Below are positions 1 through 5,354 of a DNA stretch of 5,765 nucleotides, one piece after another. The notes under the pieces are model-generated. The model had not been told where the DNA came from. It did no database searches and saw nothing but the letters and a program-made list of their open reading frames with translations. The translations under genes and the position numbers were made by a program. Every line of letters starts with the position of its first letter. The stretch's first letter is position 1. The DNA is from an uncultured Ruminococcus sp. (lineage in GTDB: Bacteria; Bacillota; Clostridia; Oscillospirales; Ruminococcaceae): NCBI GenBank assembly GCA_947175005.1, contig CAMWLD010000154.1, positions 1-5,765 on the forward strand, read 5' to 3'.

Positions 1-21
1 GCCCATTTCCGCTAAATTCAT
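1..21 (-). CDS. Possible start of a divergent gene, cut by the left edge
   Basis: On the minus strand an ATG at 21-19 opens a frame that reads MNLAEMG and then leaves the window. It is preceded by AAAAGGCGGCGGCGCAT, which resembles the stretch just before the permease start in this window (AAAAGGAGGCGGCGG). That resemblance is the main reason to take it seriously. The DNA upstream on that strand is AT-rich and contains a TATAAT-like hexamer around 90-95 without a convincing -35 box. Only seven codons are visible, so no product can be named and the call could be chance. Confidence 0.3.
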
Positions 22-140
22 ATGCGCCGCCGCCTTTTACCGTTATATTTTATGGAGATATTTTTCTCCTTATACTCCTTATATTCATATTATATAGCTG
101 TCAGATAGATTTTAATACTATTTTTTAGCTATATTAACTA

Positions 141-169
141 TTGCAATTAGCTATAGTTGATGATATAAT
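141..169 (+). promoter_or_regulatory. Predicted sigma-A-type promoter P1 with extended -10
   Basis: TTGCAA at 141-146 and TATAAT at 164-169 are separated by 17 bp, and TGA directly before the -10 gives an extended -10 motif. Transcription would start near 176, inside the dyad at 172-191. The region is very AT-rich, so a chance match is possible. Confidence 0.5.
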
Positions 170-171
170 GA

Positions 172-191
172 TTTAAGAAATGATTCTTAAA
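172..191. repeat. Perfect 8-bp inverted repeat at the predicted P1 start point
   Basis: TTTAAGAA (172-179) and TTCTTAAA (184-191) are exact reverse complements around ATGA. The dyad covers the predicted start of the P1 transcript, a usual place for a repressor operator; as RNA it would be a weak AT hairpin. It overlaps by three bases a second potential hairpin, AAAATTTTC at 189-197 with GGAAATTTT at 201-209 (nine pairs including one G-U, three-base loop), so the two RNA folds would exclude each other. Confidence 0.5.
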
Positions 192-204
192 ATTTTCTAA
201 GGAA

Positions 205-247
205 ATTTTAATCCGATTTTAATGTAAATCCCCTTTGATTTTAATGT
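205..247 (+). repeat. Phased ATTTTAAT direct repeats upstream of promoter P2
   Basis: The octamer ATTTTAAT begins at 205, 216 and 238, spacings of 11 and 22 bp, which place all copies on the same face of the helix. The second and third copies are part of an exact 11-bp direct repeat GATTTTAATGT (215-225 and 237-247). A further copy lies at 109-116, outside the phased set. Direct repeats of a T-rich hexamer about 11 bp apart are typical of OmpR/PhoP-type response regulator sites, and their position just upstream of and inside P2 fits an activator site. The regulator is unknown and the AT-rich background weakens the case. Confidence 0.4.
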
Positions 248-261
248 TGGTGTGGTATAAT
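235..261 (+). promoter_or_regulatory. Predicted promoter P2 with perfect extended -10
   Basis: TATAAT at 256-261 is preceded directly by TGG (253-255), a textbook extended -10. The -35 candidate TTGATT at 235-240 is only 15 bp away, short of the usual 17, but extended -10 promoters tolerate poor -35 contacts. Transcription would begin near 268, two bases before the long hairpin at 270-360. Confidence 0.55.
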
Positions 262-267
262 ATGTTA

Positions 268-413
268 TGGAAAACGTCGGAAATGATGTCGTGAACGGAA
301 ATGCTCCTTTTATGACACCTCACGGGAGCATGTATACCTGCGCCATTTCCGGCGGTTTTCACGGTTTATGGGCACGGCTGCATGATTATGCAATGGGAAA
401 ATTAAGCGGATAA
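268..413 (+). ncRNA. Candidate structured RNA, family not recognised
   Basis: Bases 270-285 pair with 344-360 to give 16 base pairs with one bulged G at 354 and one G-U pair. Within it, ATGCTCC (301-307) pairs with GGAGCAT (325-331). The two helices are separated by a large internal loop (286-300 and 332-343). A further small hairpin TGCAT/ATGCA lies at 379-392. The predicted start of P2 falls at the base of the first helix, as expected for a stable small RNA. The rod with a central bubble recalls 6S RNA but is only about half its length, and I see no SRP RNA, tmRNA or known riboswitch core. A 48-codon frame (267-413) covers the same bases but has no ribosome binding site and would be leaderless from P2. 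No clear terminator follows, so the 3' end is arbitrary and a leader of the downstream operon is an alternative. Confidence 0.35.
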
Positions 414-503
414 AAATTTTTTCGGGAATTTTTTGAAAATTGTAAAAAAGTTGAAAAATATGATGTAAGCTTTTTACATAGGAAAATGAATGGGGTTATT
501 TTG

Positions 504-538
504 TTTCCCAAAAGCAAGAAAATTCGCTTTTTGGGAAA
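504..538. repeat. Long orphan hairpin upstream of the regulator gene
   Basis: TTTCCCAAAAGC (504-515) pairs with GCTTTTTGGGAAA (526-538) over 12 base pairs with a single bulged T, around a 10-base loop. On neither strand is it followed by a T run, so it is not a standard intrinsic terminator. It lies about 70 bp upstream of the regulator promoter and may be a protein site, a processing site for upstream transcripts, or the remnant of a mobile repeat. Confidence 0.6.
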
Positions 539-605
539 TGTGCTGCTGTTGTAAGTTCCGAGAAAATTCTTTGGATACGGGGCATTTGTTTGTGCAGATT
601 GCCTA

Positions 606-634
606 TTGACTTTTGTTAATGAATGTAGTATTAT
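606..634 (+). promoter_or_regulatory. Predicted sigma-A promoter of the regulator-transporter operon
   Basis: TTGACT at 606-611 and TATTAT at 629-634 are separated by exactly 17 bp, with five of six matches to consensus in each box. Transcription should start near 641, giving a short leader of about 33 bases before the regulator gene. This is the best promoter in the window and is fully embedded in the dyad at 606-660. Confidence 0.75.
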
Positions 635-660
635 TGTATTACAACAGTAACACAAGTCAA
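606..660. promoter_or_regulatory. Nested dyad over the operon promoter, probable operator
   Basis: The outer arms TTGACTTTTGTTA (606-618) and TAACACAAGTCAA (648-660) match as an inverted repeat at 12 of 13 positions. Inside lies TGTAGTA (624-630) with TATTACA (637-643), an imperfect palindrome with a 6-bp spacer whose centre is within half a base of the outer one. A further overlapping palindrome, TGTATTA (635-641) with TAACACA (648-654), has the same 6-bp spacer. YtrA-type regulators are known to bind TGTACTA/TAGTACA-like palindromes over their own promoters, and the inner elements resemble these. Because the arms flank the -35, the -10 and the start point, binding would block RNA polymerase. 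The outer left arm would not be in the operon's own RNA, so this acts as DNA. Confidence 0.6.
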
Positions 661-665
661 AGGGG
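661..665 (+). promoter_or_regulatory. Ribosome binding site of the GntR regulator
   Basis: AAAGGGG ends at 665, eight bases before the ATG at 674. This fixes the start: the first residues MHWNFSGDVPIYLQI match the usual N-terminus of YtrA-type proteins. The site abuts the right arm of the operator dyad, so a bound repressor or a leader hairpin could also mask it. Confidence 0.7.
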
Positions 666-673
666 TCGAGTAA

Positions 674-1045
674 ATGCACTGGAATTTTTCCGGCGACGTG
701 CCTATATATTTACAGATAATAGGGCATATGGAGCAAATGATAGCTTCGGGTCTGCTTGCTTCGGGGGACAGACTGCCCTCGGTAAGGGAGCTGGCGGGGG
801 ACGCGGGAGTGAATCCCAACACCATGCAAAAGGCTCTTACGGAGCTGGAGAAGCGGGGTGTGGTGTACTCCAGGCGGACTACGGGGCGGTTTGTGACGGA
901 TAATCCCGAAAAGCTGAAAAGTCTGCGGGAGGAACTGGCGGGCAAGGAGATAAAAAGCTTTCTGGATGCTATGCGGAGGCTGGGGTATACCTCCGAGGAG
1001 ACCGCAAGGCTGCTTACGGAGGAGATCACAAGGGGGACAAAATAG
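674..1045 (+). CDS. GntR-family transcriptional regulator, YtrA subfamily
   Basis: A 123-aa cytoplasmic DNA-binding protein, normal length for the YtrA subfamily, which has a GntR winged helix-turn-helix and only a short helical dimerisation tail in place of a ligand-binding domain. The winged helix covers about residues 8-76. Diagnostic motifs are PIYLQI at 10-15, GDRLPSVRELA at 31-41, the recognition-helix segment VNPNTMQKAL at 46-55, and the wing with TTGRFV at 69-74. Residues 77-123 form a charged helical tail. YtrA-type regulators usually repress an operon encoding themselves and an ABC transporter, and several respond to cell-wall-active antibiotics or envelope stress. Being first in this transporter operon, behind a dyad-covered promoter, fits autorepression. 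The inducer is not evident. The gene ends 135 bases before the adaptor gene, the only sizeable gap in the operon. Confidence 0.96.
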   Translation: MHWNFSGDVPIYLQIIGHMEQMIASGLLASGDRLPSVRELAGDAGVNPNTMQKALTELEKRGVVYSRRTTGRFVTDNPEKLKSLREELAGKEIKSFLDAMRRLGYTSEETARLLTEEITRGTK

Positions 1046-1180
1046 GGGCGGGGTATTTTCGGTATATCTCATCGGCAAATCTTACATGCCTGCGGGCAGT
1101 GTTTTCCCTGTCGGTGCGTACAATATTTTACATTTGATCGCAAGATCGCAAGAACACAGGAAAGGATAGGTTTACTACCA
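1046..1180 (+). other. Spacer between regulator and adaptor genes
   Basis: This 135-base gap has no convincing promoter: TACAAT at 1119-1124 lacks a -35 partner. A small hairpin TGCC/GGCA (1087-1098, loop TGCG), followed shortly by GTTTT (1101-1105), could act as a weak attenuator that lowers transporter expression relative to the regulator, but it is too short for a confident terminator. GATCGCAA occurs as a perfect tandem pair at 1136-1151. Purine-rich AGGAAAGG (1158-1165) and AGG (1168-1170) are the candidate ribosome binding sites for the adaptor, both at longer than ideal spacing. Confidence 0.45.
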
Positions 1181-3196
1181 ATGGCTAAAACGGAAAAAAA
1201 GAAAGGCTCTAAGGTCAAATTTATTATTATTGCGGCGGTGCTGCTGCTAATAATTGCGTTTGTTATCATGATTATCAGCAGCGCTTCCATGATGAGCGGC
1301 ATGACCATGGCGCAGACGAGCGAGCTTGAAAGGAAAGATCTCGAAAACAAGTTCTCCGTCAGCGGTATTGTGGAGAGCAGCACATTCAAGCAGGTCTCCG
1401 CAAACCTTGTTTACAATGTGGACGAGGTAAATGTGGAGGTGGGCGACAAGGTAAAGGCGGGGGATATTCTCGCAGTGCTCAACTCCGATGAGATACAGCG
1501 GCAGATCGTGGAGCAGCAGGCAAATCTCGACAATGCCAATGTGAATACCGATTACTCCCTCAGCGACGCGGAAAAACGCTATGCCGAGGCAAGAGATCAG
1601 ATAGCAGACGGCTCTTACCCCGAGATACGCAGCGCAAAGCTTAGTCTGGACAATGCGCAGAGCGCTCTTTCAAGGGCAAAGGACGCTCTTGAAAACGCCC
1701 GTGACAGCAGGGAAAAGGCGGAAAACCGCTACAATGAGCAGGTGGAGCTTTCCGGCTCGGATAAGCAGACCCGCATTAACACCGCTCAGAAAAATGCTGA
1801 TTCCGCAAAATACGAGCTGGACTGCGCCCTTGATGATTACAACGAGGCAAAGAGAAAGCAGGACGAAGAGGATTACAGCGACATCAAGGATCTGAAAAAG
1901 GCCTATGACGACGCAAAGAAGGAATACAACGCCCGTTATTCGACAGACAGGGGCAGCGAGGTATCAAAGGCAAGAGAGGCTTATGAGAACGCTCTTTCCT
2001 CATACTCCTATGCCTCGGCTTATGCGGCTTCCAATCCTACAGACAGCAATGCGCAGACGGCGCTTGACGATGCCCGCACCAAGCTTAACAATGCGGAAAA
2101 GACTTTGAATGAAGTTACCGCAAAGAACGATGCGGAGACTATTGAGAATACATATGAAAAGGCCATGGACGCTTATAACAAGGCAAAGGCAGATATTGAC
2201 ACGGCTCATGACAATGCGGTAAAATCCACCGAGAGGGCTTACAACAGAGCAAAGACCAATTATGACACGGCTCTTGACACACTGGAAAACGCAAAGGACG
2301 GCAACGATCTTTCTCTTGACAGCTACAAGGACGCTATGGATAATGCGATCCGTGCGGAAGAGGACGCCAAGAAGTCCGTTTCCGAGGCGGAAAAGACCGT
2401 TGACGATGCAAAGAGCAGCTATGATCTTTCCGTAAGGAGCGCCCAGTCCACACTGACTTCCCTTAAAGCTGCTGCGGACAGGGAAAAGGTTTTATCGGAA
2501 AATGACACGGGGCTTATTTCTCTGGAAATACTCAAGGAAAAGCTGGATGACTGCGTTATAACAGCTCCCTGCGACGGCACTGTTACGGCAGTTTACGCCA
2601 CTCCCGGAGCGGCTGCAACGGGTGTGCTGTTCATAGTTGAGGACACGGATAACCTTAAAATGACGGCAACCGTCAAGGAGTACAACATTTCCGAACTGCG
2701 TGAGGGACTTGACGTTACAGTTTCCATACCCTCTCTCGGCAACCGTGAATATGAGGGTACTGTAAGCAAGATAGCTCCCACGGGAGTTAAAGGCCCTAAC
2801 GGCAAGAGCGACGGCTCGGCTTCCTTTGATGTGGAGGTGCTTATCCGCGACACTAAGGACACGGGGCTGCTTATAGGCATGACAAGCAAGTGCACGGCAG
2901 TTACGGGCAGCAAAGAGAATGCCTTTGCGGTAGGCTATGACGCTCTTGTGGAGGACAGCGACGGCAGCAGCTATGTTTACACCGCCGACCTTGTTCCCGG
3001 CGGCAACGGCACGGCTACGGCAAGAAAGATCATTGTGGAAACAGGCTTTGAGACCGACGCCGAGATCGAGATAATTTCCGACGAGCTGTCGGAGGGTATG
3101 ACTATTATCAACAATTCGGGTGATGTTACCGACGGCGGACTTGTGATACTCGCAGATCAGCTGGGGGCTGCTCTTCAGAGTGCAGCGGCTGAATGA
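1181..3196 (+). CDS. HlyD/MacA-type membrane fusion (adaptor) protein with very long coiled coil
   Basis: A 671-aa adaptor of an ABC exporter. Residues 1-12 are basic and cytoplasmic, 13-34 form a single membrane anchor, and the rest lies outside the cell. The first half of the split lipoyl domain is at about 70-101 (VNVEVGDKVKAGDILAVL). Residues 104-455 are almost entirely Ala/Asp/Lys/Glu/Asn-rich heptad-like helix. The second lipoyl half is at about 457-487 (CVITAPCDGTVTAVYATPG), followed by a beta-barrel domain (about 490-575) and a C-terminal membrane-proximal domain to 671. In MacA-type proteins the helical part is a hairpin of much shorter arms. Here the likely turn is ASNPTDSN at 283-290, near the exact midpoint, so each arm is about 175 residues. 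E. coli MacA and B. subtilis YknX are about 370-380 aa, making this protein nearly twice the usual length. It precedes the ATPase with an overlapping or 14-base junction, so the three transporter genes are surely one operon. Substrate unknown. Confidence 0.94.
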   Translation: MAKTEKKKGSKVKFIIIAAVLLLIIAFVIMIISSASMMSGMTMAQTSELERKDLENKFSVSGIVESSTFKQVSANLVYNVDEVNVEVGDKVKAGDILAVLNSDEIQRQIVEQQANLDNANVNTDYSLSDAEKRYAEARDQIADGSYPEIRSAKLSLDNAQSALSRAKDALENARDSREKAENRYNEQVELSGSDKQTRINTAQKNADSAKYELDCALDDYNEAKRKQDEEDYSDIKDLKKAYDDAKKEYNARYSTDRGSEVSKAREAYENALSSYSYASAYAASNPTDSNAQTALDDARTKLNNAEKTLNEVTAKNDAETIENTYEKAMDAYNKAKADIDTAHDNAVKSTERAYNRAKTNYDTALDTLENAKDGNDLSLDSYKDAMDNAIRAEEDAKKSVSEAEKTVDDAKSSYDLSVRSAQSTLTSLKAAADREKVLSENDTGLISLEILKEKLDDCVITAPCDGTVTAVYATPGAAATGVLFIVEDTDNLKMTATVKEYNISELREGLDVTVSIPSLGNREYEGTVSKIAPTGVKGPNGKSDGSASFDVEVLIRDTKDTGLLIGMTSKCTAVTGSKENAFAVGYDALVEDSDGSSYVYTADLVPGGNGTATARKIIVETGFETDAEIEIISDELSEGMTIINNSGDVTDGGLVILADQLGAALQSAAAE

Positions 3197-3198
3197 TC

Positions 3199-3203
3199 GG
3201 GGG
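3199..3203 (+). promoter_or_regulatory. Ribosome binding site deciding the ATPase start
   Basis: GGGGG at 3199-3203 lies seven bases before the ATG at 3211, comparable to the AGGGG before the regulator gene. The earlier in-frame ATG at 3193 overlaps the adaptor stop (ATGA) but has no purine-rich site upstream and would place the GGGGG inside the gene, so 3211 is preferred. Translational coupling to the adaptor is likely either way. Confidence 0.55.
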
Positions 3204-3210
3204 ACTTGTC

Positions 3211-4020
3211 ATGAAGAAAAAATTTGATACTCCCATTACAGGCACACGGCGGAAAAACGACTATGTTATCAGCACAAAGGACATTGTAAAAAGCTTTTAT
3301 ACAGGCACTCCCAACGAGCTTGAGATACTCCATGGAATGACCTTTAATGTGCCGAGGGGGCAGTTTGTTTCCATAGTGGGGCAGTCCGGCTCGGGCAAGT
3401 CAACGCTGATGAATATTATCGGCGCTCTTGACCGCCCTACCTCGGGGGAATATTTCCTTGACGGTACGGACGTTTCGAGGGCTACCGACAAGGAGCTTTC
3501 GGCGATACGCAACAAGCAGATAGGGTTTGTTTTCCAGACCTTTAACCTTATTGCAAGAACCTCTGCGCTTAAAAATATCGAGCTGCCCATGCTTTACAGC
3601 GGCGTTCCCCCGAAGGAGCGGCGCGAGAGGGCAAGGCAGCTGCTGGAAACGGTTGAGATGAGCGACAGGGCGGGGCATATGCCAAACGAGCTTTCGGGCG
3701 GTCAGAAGCAGCGTATTGCCATAGCAAGGGCTATGGCGAACGATCCCGACATTATCCTTGCGGATGAGCCTACGGGTGCGCTGGACAGCAAGACGGGGCG
3801 TATGGTTATGGACCTTTTCCATAAGCTCCACCGTGAGCAGGGGAAAACCATTGTACTGATAACCCATAACAATGAACTGGCTGCGGAAACGGACAGGATA
3901 ATCACCATTTCCGACGGCAATATAATAAGCGATTCGGCGGAATCCACAGATTCCAAATCTTTAGATTCGAAATCTGCGGATTCAGAGGGACAAGTGAATG
4001 AAAAGGAGGCGGCGGAATAA
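3211..4020 (+). CDS. ABC transporter ATP-binding protein, MacB/LolD/YknY type
   Basis: A 269-aa cytoplasmic ATPase that powers the permease encoded next. Numbered from the ATG at 3211, it has Walker [10 protein letters not shown] (57-65), the Q-loop glutamine at 109 (FVFQTF), signature LSGGQKQR (161-168), Walker B IILADEP (181-187) with catalytic Glu186, D-loop GALD (189-192) and switch His219 (ITHN). All catalytic residues are intact. The motif set and length match the family that pairs with FtsX-like permeases for peptide, macrolide or lipoprotein handling. Two parts exceed the usual core of about 230 residues: a basic N-terminal leader of about 18 residues and a hydrophilic C-terminal tail (about 240-269) made of repeated Asp-Ser units. 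A start at 3193 would add six residues. The stop TAA shares its last base with the permease ATG. Confidence 0.97.
   Translation: MKKKFDTPITGTRRKNDYVISTKDIVKSFYTGTPNELEILHGMTFNVPRGQFVSIVGQSGSGKSTLMNIIGALDRPTSGEYFLDGTDVSRATDKELSAIRNKQIGFVFQTFNLIARTSALKNIELPMLYSGVPPKERRERARQLLETVEMSDRAGHMPNELSGGQKQRIAIARAMANDPDIILADEPTGALDSKTGRMVMDLFHKLHREQGKTIVLITHNNELAAETDRIITISDGNIISDSAESTDSKSLDSKSADSEGQVNEKEAAE
3931..3983 (+). repeat. Short in-frame repeats encoding a Ser/Asp-rich ATPase tail
   Basis: GATTC recurs at 3931, 3949, 3964 and 3979, spacings of 18, 15 and 15 bp, all multiples of a codon. The central copies are two near-identical 13-mers, AGATTCCAAATCT (3948-3960) and AGATTCGAAATCT (3963-3975), each also nearly palindromic. 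They encode the series [21 protein letters not shown]. The pattern looks like recent tandem duplication of a 15-bp unit and could vary in copy number between strains without changing frame. Confidence 0.75.
4004..4009 (+). promoter_or_regulatory. Ribosome binding site of the permease, inside the ATPase gene
   Basis: A perfect AGGAGG lies within the last codons of the ATPase gene, ten bases before the ATG at 4020. Together with the one-base stop/start overlap (TAATG) it indicates translational coupling and roughly matched amounts of ATPase and permease. Confidence 0.85.
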
Positions 4021-5285
4021 TGGGATTTTTTGAAAATATTTCCGTTGCCCTGGCGGGACTTAAATCAAATAAGATGAGGGCTTTCCTCACCATGCTGGGC
4101 ATTATCATAGGCATAAGCTCGGTCATTGCCATAAGCACCTTGGGCAGCATTATGAACGCCTCCGTTATGGACATTTTTAATTCACAGGGCGGTTCTAATC
4201 TGGTAGGATTTCAGATACGCATGAAGCAGGACAGGGCAAGGGATTATTACTATAGTGAGGACCTTATAACCATTGACATGATAAATGACGTAGGAGAACG
4301 GTTTGCCGATGATATAGACGCTGTGGCTCTGTATTCAAACAGCAGCAGCGGAAGTATGCTGCTGCGCCACAAGGAATATGATGTTTCTCTTAACGGCGTA
4401 AATCCCGGCTATATCAAGCAGAGTATGAGCAAGGTAGTTGCGGGCAGGTGGATATCCGATAAAGACTGCGAGCAGAACCGAAGCACCTGCGTTATATCGG
4501 ACAAAATGGCTAAAAAGGTATTCGGCTCGGAAAGAGGGGCTATCGGCAAGAACATTTCGGTCACTCTCAGGGACGGACGAATGCTGGACTTTACCGTTGT
4601 GGGAGTTTATCAGGAACAGCTTTCCGCCATGATGCAGGCAATGGTAAATATGATGGGAGAGGACTGGAGCGGCGACACATACATTCCCTACAGCGTTATG
4701 AACAGGGAGATAGACGGTGCGGTTGACGACACGTTTTTCTACTTCTACATAAACACCAAAAGCGGTGTTGACGCCACTACCTTCTGCGAAAAGGTAAAAA
4801 GCTACATGAACAATTCCTACTACCGTGAAAATGACGCTGTGGAGATATACTATCAGACGGCAGAGTCCCAAATGGCTATGATGGACGAGGTAATGGGGAT
4901 ATTGCAGCTTGCTATCTCGGTAATTGCGGGTATCTCCCTTTTGGTCGGCGGTATCGGCGTTATGAACATTATGCTTGTATCGGTAACGGAGAGAACCCGT
5001 GAGATAGGCGTAAGAAAGGCTATGGGCGCGCCAAATTCCGCTATAAGAATGCAGTTTATTGTGGAGTCCATAATCATTTGTCTTATAGGCGGAGTTATAG
5101 GCATTCTGCTTGGTATCGCTCTGGGCAACCTTGCGGGACTTATTGTGGGCACTATGGCGCCGCCGTCACTTAATTCAATTATTTTGGCTGTGGGATTTTC
5201 TATGGCTATCGGTATATTCTTCGGATATTATCCGGCAAATCGGGCGGCAAAGCTTGACCCTATCGAGGCGCTAAGATATGAGTAA
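4020..5285 (+). CDS. ABC transporter permease, MacB/FtsX family
   Basis: A 421-aa membrane protein with the four-helix MacB layout. The first membrane helix lies at about 18-44 ([19 protein letters not shown]), followed by a large extracellular MacB core domain at about 45-290. Three more helices follow, at about 293-319, 346-376 and 385-404. The cytoplasmic loop after helix 2 carries the family hallmark [15 protein letters not shown] (323-337), and the C-terminus has the typical [19 protein letters not shown] ending. In MacB-type transporters the permease dimer does not pass substrate through its membrane part; it transmits ATPase movement to the outer domain and adaptor. B. subtilis YknZ is the closest well-known type. 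The extracellular domain contains Cys150 and Cys157, which could form a small disulfide loop, plus Cys256. Only one permease gene is present, so the transporter is presumably a homodimer. It is the last gene of the operon and is followed by a terminator. Confidence 0.96.
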   Translation: MGFFENISVALAGLKSNKMRAFLTMLGIIIGISSVIAISTLGSIMNASVMDIFNSQGGSNLVGFQIRMKQDRARDYYYSEDLITIDMINDVGERFADDIDAVALYSNSSSGSMLLRHKEYDVSLNGVNPGYIKQSMSKVVAGRWISDKDCEQNRSTCVISDKMAKKVFGSERGAIGKNISVTLRDGRMLDFTVVGVYQEQLSAMMQAMVNMMGEDWSGDTYIPYSVMNREIDGAVDDTFFYFYINTKSGVDATTFCEKVKSYMNNSYYRENDAVEIYYQTAESQMAMMDEVMGILQLAISVIAGISLLVGGIGVMNIMLVSVTERTREIGVRKAMGAPNSAIRMQFIVESIIICLIGGVIGILLGIALGNLAGLIVGTMAPPSLNSIILAVGFSMAIGIFFGYYPANRAAKLDPIEALRYE

Positions 5286-5308
5286 AAATACTGTGCATTT
5301 ATAATTTT

Positions 5309-5347
5309 GAGGCAGGTTCTGAAAAGACCCTGCCTCTTTGTTTTATT
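5309..5347 (+). terminator. Intrinsic terminator of the transporter operon
   Basis: GAGGCAGG (5309-5316) pairs with CCTGCCTC (5329-5336). After one mismatch the helix continues as TCT (5318-5320) with AGA (5325-5327), capped by a GAAA tetraloop. A T-rich run, TTTGTTTTATT, follows at 5337-5347. It starts 23 bases after the permease stop. On the minus strand the hairpin is followed by AAAATTATAAAT, not a T run, so it should work mainly for the plus-strand operon. Confidence 0.88.
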
Positions 5348-5354
5348 GGAGGAA

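Larger units (their letters stand above)
22..605. other. Long intergenic region with promoters, repeats and dyads but no confident protein gene
   Basis: This stretch is strongly AT-rich at 40-260 and 410-540, with a GC-richer island at about 265-410. Besides the elements listed separately, it holds a perfect 9-bp tandem repeat CTCCTTATA at 66-83, a small GGAGA/TCTCC hairpin at 54-69, and a 9-bp direct repeat TTAGCTATA at 125-133 and 147-155. It also has an ATGTAA/TTACAT hairpin at 463-479 and an AATTTT/AAAATT hairpin at 427-441. No hairpin is followed by a clean run of T on either strand, so I see no standard terminator. The longest frames here lack ribosome binding sites. The whole may be a divergent regulatory region, a long leader, or the site of a small RNA gene. 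Confidence 0.6.

Noticed and set aside
267..413. 48-codon open frame (MENVGNDVV...) in the GC-richer island
   Set aside because: It has no ribosome binding site, its ATG lies only six bases after the predicted -10 box, and the DNA is better explained by extensive self-pairing. An open frame of this length can occur by chance, so it is not listed as a gene.
411..441. AT-only hairpins near the end of the candidate RNA as a terminator
   Set aside because: The stems contain almost no GC pairs, and the T run at 417-422 lies within the foldback and not after a stable stem.
386..679. 97-codon minus-strand frame upstream of the regulator
   Set aside because: It starts inside the regulator's translation start, crosses the operon promoter and operator, and its composition (runs of Phe, Lys, Asn, Ser) is what AT-rich noncoding DNA gives.
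3193..3210. Upstream ATG at 3193 as the ATPase start
   Set aside because: It overlaps the adaptor stop attractively but has no purine-rich site before it, while GGGGG sits seven bases before the ATG at 3211. The extra residues MIGGLV add nothing known to the family.
4335..4871. 178-codon minus-strand frame inside the permease gene
   Set aside because: It lies wholly antisense to a permease frame with clear family motifs and has no ribosome binding site or recognisable domain; it is a shadow of codon bias.
5309..5347. Bidirectional terminator also serving the convergent membrane-protein gene
   Set aside because: The minus-strand side of the hairpin is followed by AAAATTATAAAT, not a T run, so only plus-strand function is supported.
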